A stretch of DNA of 64,000 bases. Origin: Cladopsammia gracilis. Lineage: Eukaryota > Cnidaria > Anthozoa > Scleractinia > Dendrophylliidae. The stretch is taken from assembly GCA_022457155.1 (NCBI GenBank), contig JAJGOT010000347.1, forward strand, positions 347,001-411,000. The letters are read 5' to 3'. The translations under genes were made by a program, and so were the position numbers. The notes under the pieces were generated by a model. The model was not told where the DNA came from and searched no databases. It saw only the letters and a list, made by a program, of their open reading frames with translations. The stretch's first letter is position 1. Each line of letters begins with the position of its first letter. Shown in pieces: positions 28,545-38,521 of this stretch.

Positions 28545-28809
28545 CAGCGTGGCACTTTTTATTAGTGCCACAGCGTGGCACTTTTTGTGAATATTTATTA
28601 GTGCCACAGTGTGGCACTTTTTGTGAATATTTATTAGTGCCACAGTGTGGCACTTTTTGTGAATTATTTATTAGTGCCACAGTGTGGCACTTTTTGTGAA
28701 TTATTTATTAGTGCCACAGCGTGGCACTTTTTGTGAATATTTATTAGTGCCACAGTGTGGCACTTTTTGTGAATTATTTATTAGTGCCACAGTGTGGCAC
28801 TTTTTGTGT
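28545..28809. repeat. Tandem array of ~36-bp units each with a GTGCCACAGTGTGGCAC hairpin
   Basis: Eight copies (the first shorter) of CAGYGTGGCACTTTTTGTGAA-T-ATTTATTAGTGCCA. At every junction GTGCCA-CAG-YG-TGGCAC makes a 6-7-bp stem hairpin. Lies between the small ORF and the poly(A) signals. Confidence 0.9.
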
Positions 28810-28819
28810 CGTCATTGTA

Positions 28820-28870
28820 AATAAAAAAATAAAGTTAAATAAAATGAATGACTTGTTGTGGGTGGTAATA
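28820..28870 (+). terminator. Cluster of poly(A) signals
   Basis: Three AATAAA hexamers (28820, 28829, 28839) followed by GT-rich TTGTTGTGGGTGG, ending transcription of the long + block before the opposing minus-strand genes. Confidence 0.5.
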
Positions 28871-28923
28871 AGCGGTTATTTGAATATGAATGTTTTACAT
28901 TAATATTCACAAAGTCTGTTATT

Positions 28924-29316
28924 TCAAAACACCGCTTCGCTTCGCTTCACCCGCTTCGCTCGGCTCGCTTCGTTCGCTTTGCTTTCTTTCATTTCCCGGT
29001 GGATTTCCCCGAGAAGGCAACTTTGCTTTTGGAGTTCATTTTTGAGAATTTTATGTTCCTCTTGGAGATTCACAAATGACTCAAAGAGGAGTTCGATTTG
29101 ATCTTCTACACACTCCTCTTGTTCTGCTTCCTCCATCTCCGAATCGGAAACAATAAAATCCTCGTCTGAAGGCGAAGCGGTTTCATCGTCGCTTCTTGTT
29201 TCTTCCTCTGAGCAAGTGGAACAATTTTCATGGTCGCTATCTTCACTCGCACTGAGGCTCCCTCCGGTCGCTTCGCTTCGCTCGGCTTCATTGGAAAATA
29301 CTTTTTCAAGATCCAT
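28924..29316 (-). CDS. Acidic Ser/Glu-rich protein
   Basis: 130 residues from ATG 29316 (AATAAAATG, overlapping the TAA of the preceding gene). Ser/Glu/Asp-rich N-terminal two thirds, then a coiled coil (LLFESFVNLQEEHKIL) and a basic end shaped by the GCTTCGCTTCGCTC-type repeat (ERSEA near residue 12, KRSEA at the end). Function unknown. Intact. Confidence 0.5.
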   Translation of the reverse strand: MDLEKVFSNEAERSEATGGSLSASEDSDHENCSTCSEEETRSDDETASPSDEDFIVSDSEMEEAEQEECVEDQIELLFESFVNLQEEHKILKNELQKQSCLLGEIHREMKESKANEASRAKRVKRSEAVF

Positions 29317-29317
29317 T

Positions 29318-29866
29318 TTATTTCCAATTTAATTTTTTGAAGATGGTTTGGATTATTTTTTCTTGTTCCTCCCGCCTTGATGGGAGAATAAGAAGCTTGA
29401 AATCATCTTCATTGGGGTTGAAACCGTTCTTCTTCAACAGGGCGAAAAGAACTTGATGGCAATTGAGAAACTTTTTTCTGCTGAGATGAAGGTCATTATA
29501 TGCCAGTGAAAAATATTTAAAATCGTCGATGAGGAATTTTTCCAGGTGCTCATAGTCATTGCCGTCGTGGCCTGTTATGTGATTAAAAATTGAGTGGTCG
29601 TTGCCATTGACTTTTTTCCACTTGAAAGCTTTGACGAAATCCCTGACTTTTTTTCTTGTGATTTCGTCACGGGGAATTTGGGAGAGAATTTGTTCTTGAT
29701 AAAATTCGAGATCTTTGAGTGGAATTTGATTTTTGCCCTGATTTTTTCGGATGATATCTTTGAAATGTTCCAGCCTGGGATTTTTGTGACACTGCCATGT
29801 TGTGCGGGTTTCTTGTATAATTTCAGGAATGAAATCGATTTCTTCTTCATTTTCGGAATCAGACAT
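29318..29866 (-). CDS. VLTF3-like late transcription factor candidate
   Basis: 182 residues, intact. After an acidic N-terminus comes TWQCHKNPRLEHFKDIIRK, IPLKDLEFYQEQI, EITRKKVRDFVKAFKWKK, IFNHITG, and LSRKKFLNCHQVLFALLKK. The order of a helical L-x-F-x-x-I segment, an I-R-x-F-L-K-like segment, an I-x-x-x-x-T-G and a final R-K-x-F-L-x-C/Y-x-x-V-L follows the poxvirus/NCLDV VLTF3 pattern. These factors direct late transcription. The assignment is from remembered motif order, not a search. It neighbours the right terminus and is transcribed inward with the acidic gene. Confidence 0.5.
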   Translation of the reverse strand: MSDSENEEEIDFIPEIIQETRTTWQCHKNPRLEHFKDIIRKNQGKNQIPLKDLEFYQEQILSQIPRDEITRKKVRDFVKAFKWKKVNGNDHSIFNHITGHDGNDYEHLEKFLIDDFKYFSLAYNDLHLSRKKFLNCHQVLFALLKKNGFNPNEDDFKLLILPSRREEQEKIIQTIFKKLNWK

Positions 29867-29983
29867 TTTTTGCCTGGGGAAAAGATTTTGAGATTTGAAA
29901 AGAATTTTCCTCTGCGGAAATTCAGCGGAAAATTCTTGAAAATGGCTAATTTCAAGATTTTATCTTGTGTTCATTTGGGCGTA

Positions 29984-30260
29984 AGTAGAAGTAAAGAGCA
30001 AGTTCTGAGACAGTCCAAATTTCTCCTAAATTTCACAGAACTTTCACAGAGCCCACAAATTTGAAAAATTTATCAATTTTCGTCATTTTTCACACAACTC
30101 CGGAACTTGTCAAATCTGTTCAAACTCAACAGAATTCTGAGGATTCTGTCGATTTGAACAGGGGACAAATTATTTTTCAATTGCTATAATCCGCACAAAT
30201 TATTTCTGTGAAAATTAGGAGAAATTTGGACTGTCTCAGAACTTGCTCTTTACTTCTACT
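29984..30260. repeat. Right terminal palindromic cassette (277 bp)
   Basis: Same length as the left one with only about two or three base differences seen by eye, and the same orientation on the + strand even though the sequence just inside it is in inverted orientation relative to the left end. Confidence 0.9.
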
Positions 30261-30266
30261 CTCTCA
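30261..30266. repeat. 6-bp target site duplication CTCTCA (right)
   Basis: Identical to 10674-10679; directly after the terminal CTTCTACT. Confidence 0.9.
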
Positions 30267-30797
30267 ATTTCTTGACGCTCCTCTAACTTTTTTATCCGCT
30301 CCAACAATCTATCGATCTCTTGCTGACATCCACATTTCTTTTTATCGACTTCTTCTGTGACAGTAGGCGTTTGTAGGTCAGGAGATAAGTGGGCTATTTG
30401 TGTTTTCTCGCCCGCCTCGATGGGATTTTCGCTACTAGAGTTGGACCTGTACGACTTCTAGTACGTTCACCGTGTCATTGCCCTGGTGTTCCTTTTCCTC
30501 TGAACTTTTTTCTGCCAGGAGGTGAGAGATATCAACTGGCCACACAATTTCACCAGTTTTTAGGTCCCGTCTAGGAAAAATGGCTGGGATGTTGTTGGAT
30601 CCGTACAAATGTCCGCCGTGAAAATGCGCGCTACACACATGATCGCTCGCCGCCCACTCGTAACATCTCGTCCTTAAACTCAAAGCTGATATCCACTTTC
30701 GCTTTATTTTCCCGTCCTTCAGGGAAATGTGAAACTTAAGGGTCTTGTGAACCCAGCTTTTGTGGGGACAACCCCCAACGACGCACTTAAAAGGCAT
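30267..30797 (-). pseudogene. THAP-domain 5' half of the split transposase gene
   Basis: ATG at 30797: PFKCVVGGCPHKS with the first two zinc-binding Cys, WISALSLRTRCYEW, and DHVCSAHF with the last Cys and His, then LKTGEIVWPV: a C2CH THAP zinc finger (about residues 4-85). A coiled-coil-like stretch continues to the Polinton insertion site, past a stop near 30435. The DDE half lies at 9894-10673, same strand, so the two were one THAP-DDE gene before the 19.6-kb insertion. Confidence 0.7.
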
Positions 30798-32753
30798 TAA
30801 TTGTTTTTGTGCGAAAACAAGTTACATTTTCGTGACGCTTCTGGTCACGGCAAAAGTATTTGGTCGATTTACCCAGAGTCTCGCGCGCGGCGCCATCTTT
30901 TTGCTTACGGCGGATTCTGCAGTTTACAGTTTTTAAGAGCGGATGTCCGTAAATATCGACCGGAGGCGTGCAATAGTAAAAATATCAAAATTCTCAAAGT
31001 AGCCCTAGGTAAACTGTTATCAAAAATATATTTTTTACCTCTGTCCGACAATTGGTTTAGACGTACCGAGGTGATCTTGGTTTCACACCTCCCGGGCCGG
31101 GTTTTACGGGTATGACACCGTGCATTAATGAGACCTCATTTTAAAACCTAAAACAATTTTATTGCGATCCACAAATAACTAATCATACAAAGTAGATAAT
31201 TATACACATTTTAAGCCGTTATTTTCTCAGTTTGAAGTAAAATGGAATATTTAGGAGATTTTTCAATATTTACATTATTTTCAGCGATTTCATCCAATGC
31301 AATATTGACAAAGTTCAGCGCCGAAAATCATCGACTGGTACATGGCCTACAGTACAGAGTCTTACACCACGTAAAAAAGCATTATTTCATCTTTCATAAT
31401 CTGTTTTCAAAACCATGGGCAACTCAAAGGAAAATTTTTGAGGCCGCAAAATGGAAGTAGTACTTTCGTGAAATTCGAGCTCTATTGACACGGCAGTCCG
31501 ATGCTAAAAGCTCAGGTAAACACAACACAACAACATTTTTTGAACGAAAACGGTTTAATAATACTTTCTGGCAGACAACAGCACATGTTTAAAATACTAT
31601 TTTAAGAATTTGCTACCGTTTTTGAGCAGCACTATAGAAGATTTTGGTTGTTTTGTTCAAAATTTTCAACTCTCGAGTGTACACGAGCACGTGAAGTTTC
31701 AATGGTCAAGCACTGTCAAAACAATCAGAAAGTTTTATGCTCCAAAATTACTTTTTAACACACAGAAGAATAGCTGTCAGTGTTTGTTATTCGTACCTTA
31801 GAATAGGTTTTGTAGGTATTGTAGAAATCCTCCGGAAAAGTGGCGAAGAACAGCTAACATCTTCCGCGGCTTCTACGCCTGTCAACTGCCAGCGATTGCG
31901 TTACAGTACATTACACCTGCAGACCACTGATACGTTTTTCGCTTACGGGCGCGCTTTTATATTCCGAATGGAGATCAGAGCAACGTTACTGAATCACCAC
32001 AATAGCATTGATCATAACCGTCAACACATTGAAACTCTGAAACAAATTAAAGAATCGCATTATCAAAAAAAGGAATATAACTAATTCCATGTCACGATAA
32101 AATGGTTTTAGACCACAAGGTGGTCAAACGTAAAACGTCAACGCTACTTATTGTTTGCATTGTCTTGCCGAGGTTCAAAGAAAACAATGGAGAAACGCTG
32201 AGACAAACGTAAATACAAGGCGATAAATCAAGTGGTGAAAAACCAACTAACTTTTGCACAGATAAATTCTCTATTAAGCCCCCCTCTCAAATATGCCTCT
32301 TCTCTAATAAGCCGCCCCAATAAATTCATTAAGCGCCCCCCCCCCTTCTTTTTTTAAGCCTCCCCCTCCCCCTCCTTTCTCCTTCACAACAAAAACAATA
32401 AACCTCAGACTGTATTATGAGTTCTCGCGAGCTTTGGGGGGAATATTACCGGTACTTGGCAATTACGGTATGAATGAATATAATTACACTTCATCAATCA
32501 AAATATGGTTTATGGCCTTTTTTAAAATTATTCACGTGTAGGAAGCTCCGTTACATAGTGTTTCGCTAATTTATAACATGCCACCCCTCTCTATCAAGCC
32601 CCTTCCCCACCCTCACCCCCACTCAAACGTGCTTGAAATAAATAAGTCTCCCCCCCGGAGTCTCAATAGAGGATTTACTGTACAAGACGTAAATAGCTAA
32701 GATTTTAGAAATGGTCACAGCCCTCGTTGACTGTTGTGAAGGTCTAGGGTCTG

Positions 32754-35700
32754 TTAGACCTTCGTGTAAGAGCATGCTCCAACAAGATCTGCGAGATAAC
32801 TTATGCAAGTGGCTTTCCTCTTCGATGGCTTTGCCTCCACGTCCATGTTGTAGTGGTTGCGGATTAGCCGCAGCTGTGCAACGCTGAGCTTGGTCAGCCT
32901 GTTCGTGGTGTACAAGGTACATATGTTTAGATTGTCGTACACAATGGGATGCACTGGATGGCACTGGTCCAAGATAACTGCACGGGCCAACGAATAGGCT
33001 TCTTCTTCTTGAGCCGCCTGGATATCGTTATCATCTGTAGATGGGTCTTGCACCGACGGAGCAGCCGTTGCATGCCTCAGCTTTGCAGCAGTACGCGAGA
33101 AGTAACTCTGAATCTGCTGAGCATTTAGGAACTCGGCCATTTTGAAATGTCGCTGGCCGTTGTCAGTTTTTGCGTAGCGCATATCTCGTGACACCGTCTC
33201 AGGGTCGGCTTTGTGTCCACTCTCCTGTCCGATCTGAAACTTGTCGTCTAAGTATTCACGCTGGTTCTTGTTGAAACGCGCTGCCTTTTTCGTTCCCTTA
33301 AGAGCCCAGCCTTGTATCAAGGGCACCTGTTGCCTAACTTCAGATGTGGTCGGGGCAGTTAGTGTGGGATTTGTTGAAGTACCCTCTTGTACTTCTGCAA
33401 GTACGAGAGTTTCGCACGATCTAACAGGGTGTGTTTTTCTGCCATAATCTTGCACTTCCCATAATCTTGCACTTTCCACTTGCGCTCCAGATTGTCGAAC
33501 CTCTGGTACTCAAGCATGTTAAGGCATGGGCTGTCCTTTGTTCTTAGACCCCCCGCGAAGAAAACTATTTTTTCTAGTAGAAGTAATGTTCCTTTGGTCT
33601 TAACGACCATTAAAAGTGCAACGCAGAAATATTTCAAGTCTTTAAACCTTTTGAGTGTTAACAACTGTCATCACGTGACTGATGACGTCATAATTAAGGA
33701 AAAAAGAGCAATCTGAAACAGGCCGAGGATGGTTCATTGTGGCGGCCAAAAAACCATGCGGTATTTATTGACTTGGTGCATAGATACAATCCGTGTCCTG
33801 AATGGAGAAATATCTTCTTTCATTAAGAAGTTATTTAAATAATAAAATGGTCACGTGACCTATTTTTGAAAATTACTCTTTAACGGCAAATCGCAGTCAC
33901 CCATTCAGGACAGATTCTTAAAGGGGGAAACCACAGAATTACTTTGGTATTTCAATATATACCTATTATATGTCATTTCGGCGGCCCATTTTCACTTTTC
34001 TCTTCGGGTCACGTGATGTAAACATTCCACACATAAAGTAAACACTAATTTAAGGACATGAAGTTTTACGTTATTACCAAGTTTGAGGATGTTTATGTAT
34101 ATATTTTTAAAGTAATGACTCTTGACGGATTTTATGCAAATTAGGCTCTGGGTCATACCTTAACATGCTTGAGTAAGTGCACATGCACCCATCCACGGGA
34201 CACGATATCAACGCACTGGTATCTTCGTCGCCCTCTGCTTCTTCTTCGTGTTCAGGGTTCGTGGGCGACGCACGCTTTCCTTTTGCGAATGTTGCGAAGT
34301 CGTCCTTGGATAGCTCAGCCTTGCAAAGATGAGGTAATCTGTTTGAAACTGAGTAGTCTATAAAAGAGAGGATTTATATAACGAATCGTAGTTAGAGATG
34401 ATCACACTAATGTATAAATAAAAAATAAATAGATGCGCTTATAGATGACAAACATACTCACTGACAAAAGATTGAAAGTTGGATCCATCTCCTGAACGCA
34501 GTGAAAAGCAGGTAGCGGCTACTGTTGACCCCCCCCCCCCCCCCCCCCCTTCTCTACCGCCGAAACTATTAGTCAGTTGATATATATCTTATTATTTATT
34601 AGAGGGAGTCTTGTATGAACCTTATGTCCCTTTCGTGTTTCCCTGTTTTTAACATAACTTTGTTGTGATTATATATATTGTCATAGGTAACATTTTCCAA
34701 ATTGCAGGTCGTTTCCCAATGAAACTGTTAAAAGCCAGAAATCGTAAAATTATTTGCCCACCAATGGATAATCTTTTACCTGGCTATCAAATTTTGTTAA
34801 CCATGGTAGTGATAATATTAGAAAAAAGCAACAATGATCGATACCTTGTAATTGCGACCACGATACCGTCTTTCCCTGTCCAATGTCGTAGGACTTCCAG
34901 ACCGTTATGGAGTTCTCCTTGTAGAGGAAGTTGTTTAGACTGTTTATGCCCTCCCAACGACCTGTCACCTCGTGTTGCAGCATGTCAGTGGCATCGGTCA
35001 CTAAGGCGACACGAACACCATTCATCTCACCATGTGATAACATGGCCTCTTTGAAATCATACGCTGTGAGCACATCGTGACCCTCGTTGATGTAACGTCG
35101 CACGTGAGCCTTGATGGAAGCAGCTTTTCTGTCGCAAGGGCCTTTACCTCCTTGCGGATCACTGAAGTCGACCCATTTGACATCAATTCCGGTTGCCTCC
35201 CCCATCAGACGACATGCTGACAGCATAGCCACACCATGGTAGCATCCAGCATTGTCCTGCCTGAGAGCTGCACGTGCTATCTCGGGATGCTCAGCTTTCA
35301 GAGTCTTCAAGGTGTGATAAATCACTTGAACAACGGCACTGGCATCTTGGCTACACGCTTCTATTATGTGGACAAAGGTCTGGTGTTCAAGTTTTCCGGC
35401 AATGCTACGAATTACTACACTGATATGCCACGAAATGCCTCTCTTGCCGAACCAGTCAGCTTGGGTCTCCCTGTATTTCTGCGGCAACCATTTCATAGCC
35501 CAGTCCTGGGTTATTAACACTGACGTCTCATCCAGACTCTCAAGGAGAGTTCTCTGCGCCTAATCCTGCTGTAAGGATCTAAGTTGGTGAGCTTTCCAGG
35601 AGAGTATTGCCTGTACAGCCTGGTTAAACGTATACAGAAGGTCATCTCGCTCATCATCTGATAGTTGCGGTGCGTCAGCTAAAGCACCTCCAAGCTCCTT

Positions 35701-38521
35701 CACGGCAGCCTTGAGAAGCTCACACTGAGGGCAGCTGTCGTCATGACTGTGGTCGCAGTTGATACGGAGAAGTTCGTCTTTGGGGTCGCTAAGGGCGTAC
35801 GCACTGCAGTGGTCTGGTATGGTCGCATTAGTCGAAATATGCACATGCAACAAGAGAATATTTCATATATATTAGTAACTATCAGAGCAGGGCATATAAT
35901 GACTATGCGGTGCGAGGCGTTCATACCAAAAGTCCCCCCGCCCTCCTCCCCACCAAAACAAAATAGAAACACACGGAAGCTCTCCTCTGCTAATGATGCA
36001 GATGATCTCTAAAACAACAATATCTCCGTCTTAAATACCTTATAGTCGGCTTTGATGTACTGCTTGGCTTCCTTCAGCGCTTTCTGCCAGTAGCTCACCC
36101 ACATTCTGTCGTCATAACGCAGCTTTGGTACCATAGCAATCAGGTCGTCGAAAGCCTTCCCGCCGTCTGCTGCAATGTAATCAAGGCCTTGGAGAGACTT
36201 GCGGACCGTAGCAGTACAGGACGACAAGATTCGTAGCATGGTAGATCTACTGAACGGCGTGAAGTCGTTCTCCTCGCAATATTGAGTGTACTGTGCTACA
36301 ATTCGCTCTGGTATCATTGTTCTTATGAGATTAGGCGTTTCGAGAACACTTCCATCTGACAGAGGCAGTAGTCTTTGGCCAAACGGCAGATCGAGTATTA
36401 CATGTGGACTTGTGATAAAGTCTAGGAAGTGATCCAGTTGGGCATAGTTCACACGCATCCGAGGGCTCTTGGACAGTAGCACAGCTGAACCACGACCGTA
36501 TTTTACTGTGTGCTGCCGTGCGCTCTTTACTCGATATTCCGTTATACCTGGTAAATATCTCTGGAGTAGACTGTACGGTACAAGGTCTGCCATGATGGAG
36601 AGGACTTGTCGTCGAATGTCCCAGCTCGCAGCGTTTTGTTATGTCTCTACTAGGGATTTAAGATATTTGTCGTCAGCTGGGTTGGGCTCAGACAATACGC
36701 CTAAGGCACTCTCAACTTCACCAGACCTTTTCAACGCTTCCCACAGACCACCAGCATCAACTGGAATAATCATGTTGAGCGCTACAACCACGGCGTCTCT
36801 TGCTTTGGTGACGTATACATGTTTTGTACGGGAATCTAACTGTTGACTCCAAGGTTTTCTTGCCTGTGTTACGATGGTCTTGCCACTGGCAACCAAGAAG
36901 TCGTTAAGCTTTGTACGGCGTAGACTGAGGTTGGCGCTGACTCTGCTATCACCTGACAACTCGCTACTACTTGGCTCAGTTTGTTCGGGGACGTACAGAC
37001 TCGTTTCGTCTGACGCGATAGTGACATTTCCCATGGCTTCACACAGCGCATCACTTCTGCTTAGACTATCATTATCCTAAAATTAACAGTAGAAAGACAA
37101 ATAATTCATATGAGAATATCGAATGTTATGGATATTTCCAGTACCTCGTAACAAAGCGCAAAACGCATTTTTCTGATGTAGAAAACTATATAATATAAGA
37201 ATTTTGTTAAGAATTGCAAAGGAAAAATTATATATGTAGGGATCTAATTTTTGTTCTTGTACTTACAGTTTCACTTTCAGTGGACTCATTTGGTGGTGAC
37301 GACGACGTTGTTTCTCGGATTCATCTGGTGACTGTTCAGAAACAACTTGCATTTGTTGAACTGGAGGCGTTGGATCTGGTGTACTCAACAAAACACGACA
37401 CAGCCTACATATGGCTGCAACCAATAAAAAACAAAATGATATTCATTAAAACGCTGAAAATTAATGAACCTATATATAATAATGAACATCGGTATTTCTA
37501 ACTGCCCTTTTTTTGATTTAATTCCAGAAAGAAGACACTATAATCATGCATTTCTCAGTTAGTGGGAGATGATTAGATTGTTTTGTTTAAATATCCCGTG
37601 TACTTACGAGAACCGATAGGCACTACTGTCGAGGTCATTTTGTAGATTAGTCTTGATTGCATAAACGTAATACTCCGATCTCCCTTCATTTGCTTCGCCG
37701 AATAAGGTGCCCAACTTAACGGAACAGCACAGAATCGTTTTTGGCAGCGCCATCTAATGCCAAATGCATCCCGATGCCTTGGGCAAATAGATATGCCAAG
37801 ATGGCTTTCATTAATTTTGAATACACCTGAAAACAAGAAACAATAAAGTTATGAAACAAAATTGCGGGTGTCGAATCAGGGCTAGCTAAATAACCTCTGT
37901 TATTCTAATAACGTTTGGTCAATGTTGAATTTGTAACGTATAAACGCGCATACACAATATAGCAGGTTAAGAATAGGATGCATGATGGAAGGAGTGGGTT
38001 GAAGTCTTACTCGCACGCGTGTTCCTCACGCGCGTGTCCTCGAAATGCGCCTTATCGACACTTATCCTGAACTGGCGCTTGATGTTGGCTGTAAAAATCA
38101 CGTGCGAAATACTCACACCTTTTTTACACAGATGGGGGCTTGTCTCTACCAAAATATGATCTAGCGATTAAAAAAACGTTATTATATGTACTTGCGGATA
38201 AAGCAGGATAAACGGCAAACTGTCGCGTGCTCCACTTCCAAAATATGTCCAGTTAACATTTTTTAATGACGACTAGCCCAGTTCACACGTAGTTACAGGT
38301 GTACAGAAAAATGTTATTTTAATCCGCTTACCTGCTCTGGCTAAGAGAAATTCTGCCTCAGTTTTAATGGTTGAGTCAGCAAAGCCAGCACCATAAGACT
38401 TCAGGTGATTCCTGATGTCTTTGTCACAGTTTCCAATTGTAATACATTGGGAATTCGCTGGATTCCCAACACTGGATTCACAATGCCCTTCAACTAGTCC
38501 GGCGTAGTTACACGAAGCCAT
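32754..38521 (-). pseudogene. Multi-exon DDE-like transposase gene, decayed
   Basis: Exons inferred from GT-AG borders on the minus strand: 38521-38332; 37826-37608 (CPRHRDAFGIRWRC and a DRSITFMQSRL segment); 37414-37267 (HICRLCR zinc-like); 37076-36039 (about 350 residues with LPFGQRLLPLSDGSVLETPN and DYIAADGGKAFDDL); about 35853-34845 (ITQDWAMKWLPQKY, ALRQDNAGCYHG, FSDPQGGKGPCDRK as catalytic-like Asp segments); and 33479-32754 (GWALKGTKKAARFNKNQREYL, ending at 32754). In-frame stops occur near 36640 (TAA) and 35572 (TAG). This is a widespread cnidarian transposon protein in my recollection, superfamily uncertain. Likely the transposase of the element around it. Confidence 0.6.
34526..34550. 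repeat. Poly-C tract
   Basis: About 22 consecutive C. Comparable G or C runs occur near 32340, 48900, 50070 and 57090; such tracts are error-prone in assembly. Confidence 0.8.

Larger units (their letters stand above)
10680..30260. mobile_element. Complete 19.6-kb Polinton/adintovirus
   Basis: Bounded by AGTAGAAGTAAAGAGCAAG and its complement, with a CTCTCA duplication on both sides. It carries the full Polinton set: protein-primed PolB, packaging ATPase, penton, major capsid protein, adenain and a chromodomain retroviral-type integrase, plus fibre, PLA2 and VLTF3-like genes. Inside the 277-bp terminal cassettes, a further ~85-bp inverted repeat (about 10957-11030 versus 29912-29983) is clear but less well conserved. 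It inserted into a THAP-DDE transposase gene. Several genes are broken, so it is no longer a competent element. Confidence 0.92.

Noticed and set aside
28545..28809. CRISPR-like array
   Set aside because: Units are adjacent without unique spacers, in a eukaryotic mobile element; it is a tandem repeat.
10680..30260. Composite transposon made of two direct 277-bp insertion units
   Set aside because: The inner inverted repeats and the single outer 6-bp duplication fit a Polinton with its own termini better.
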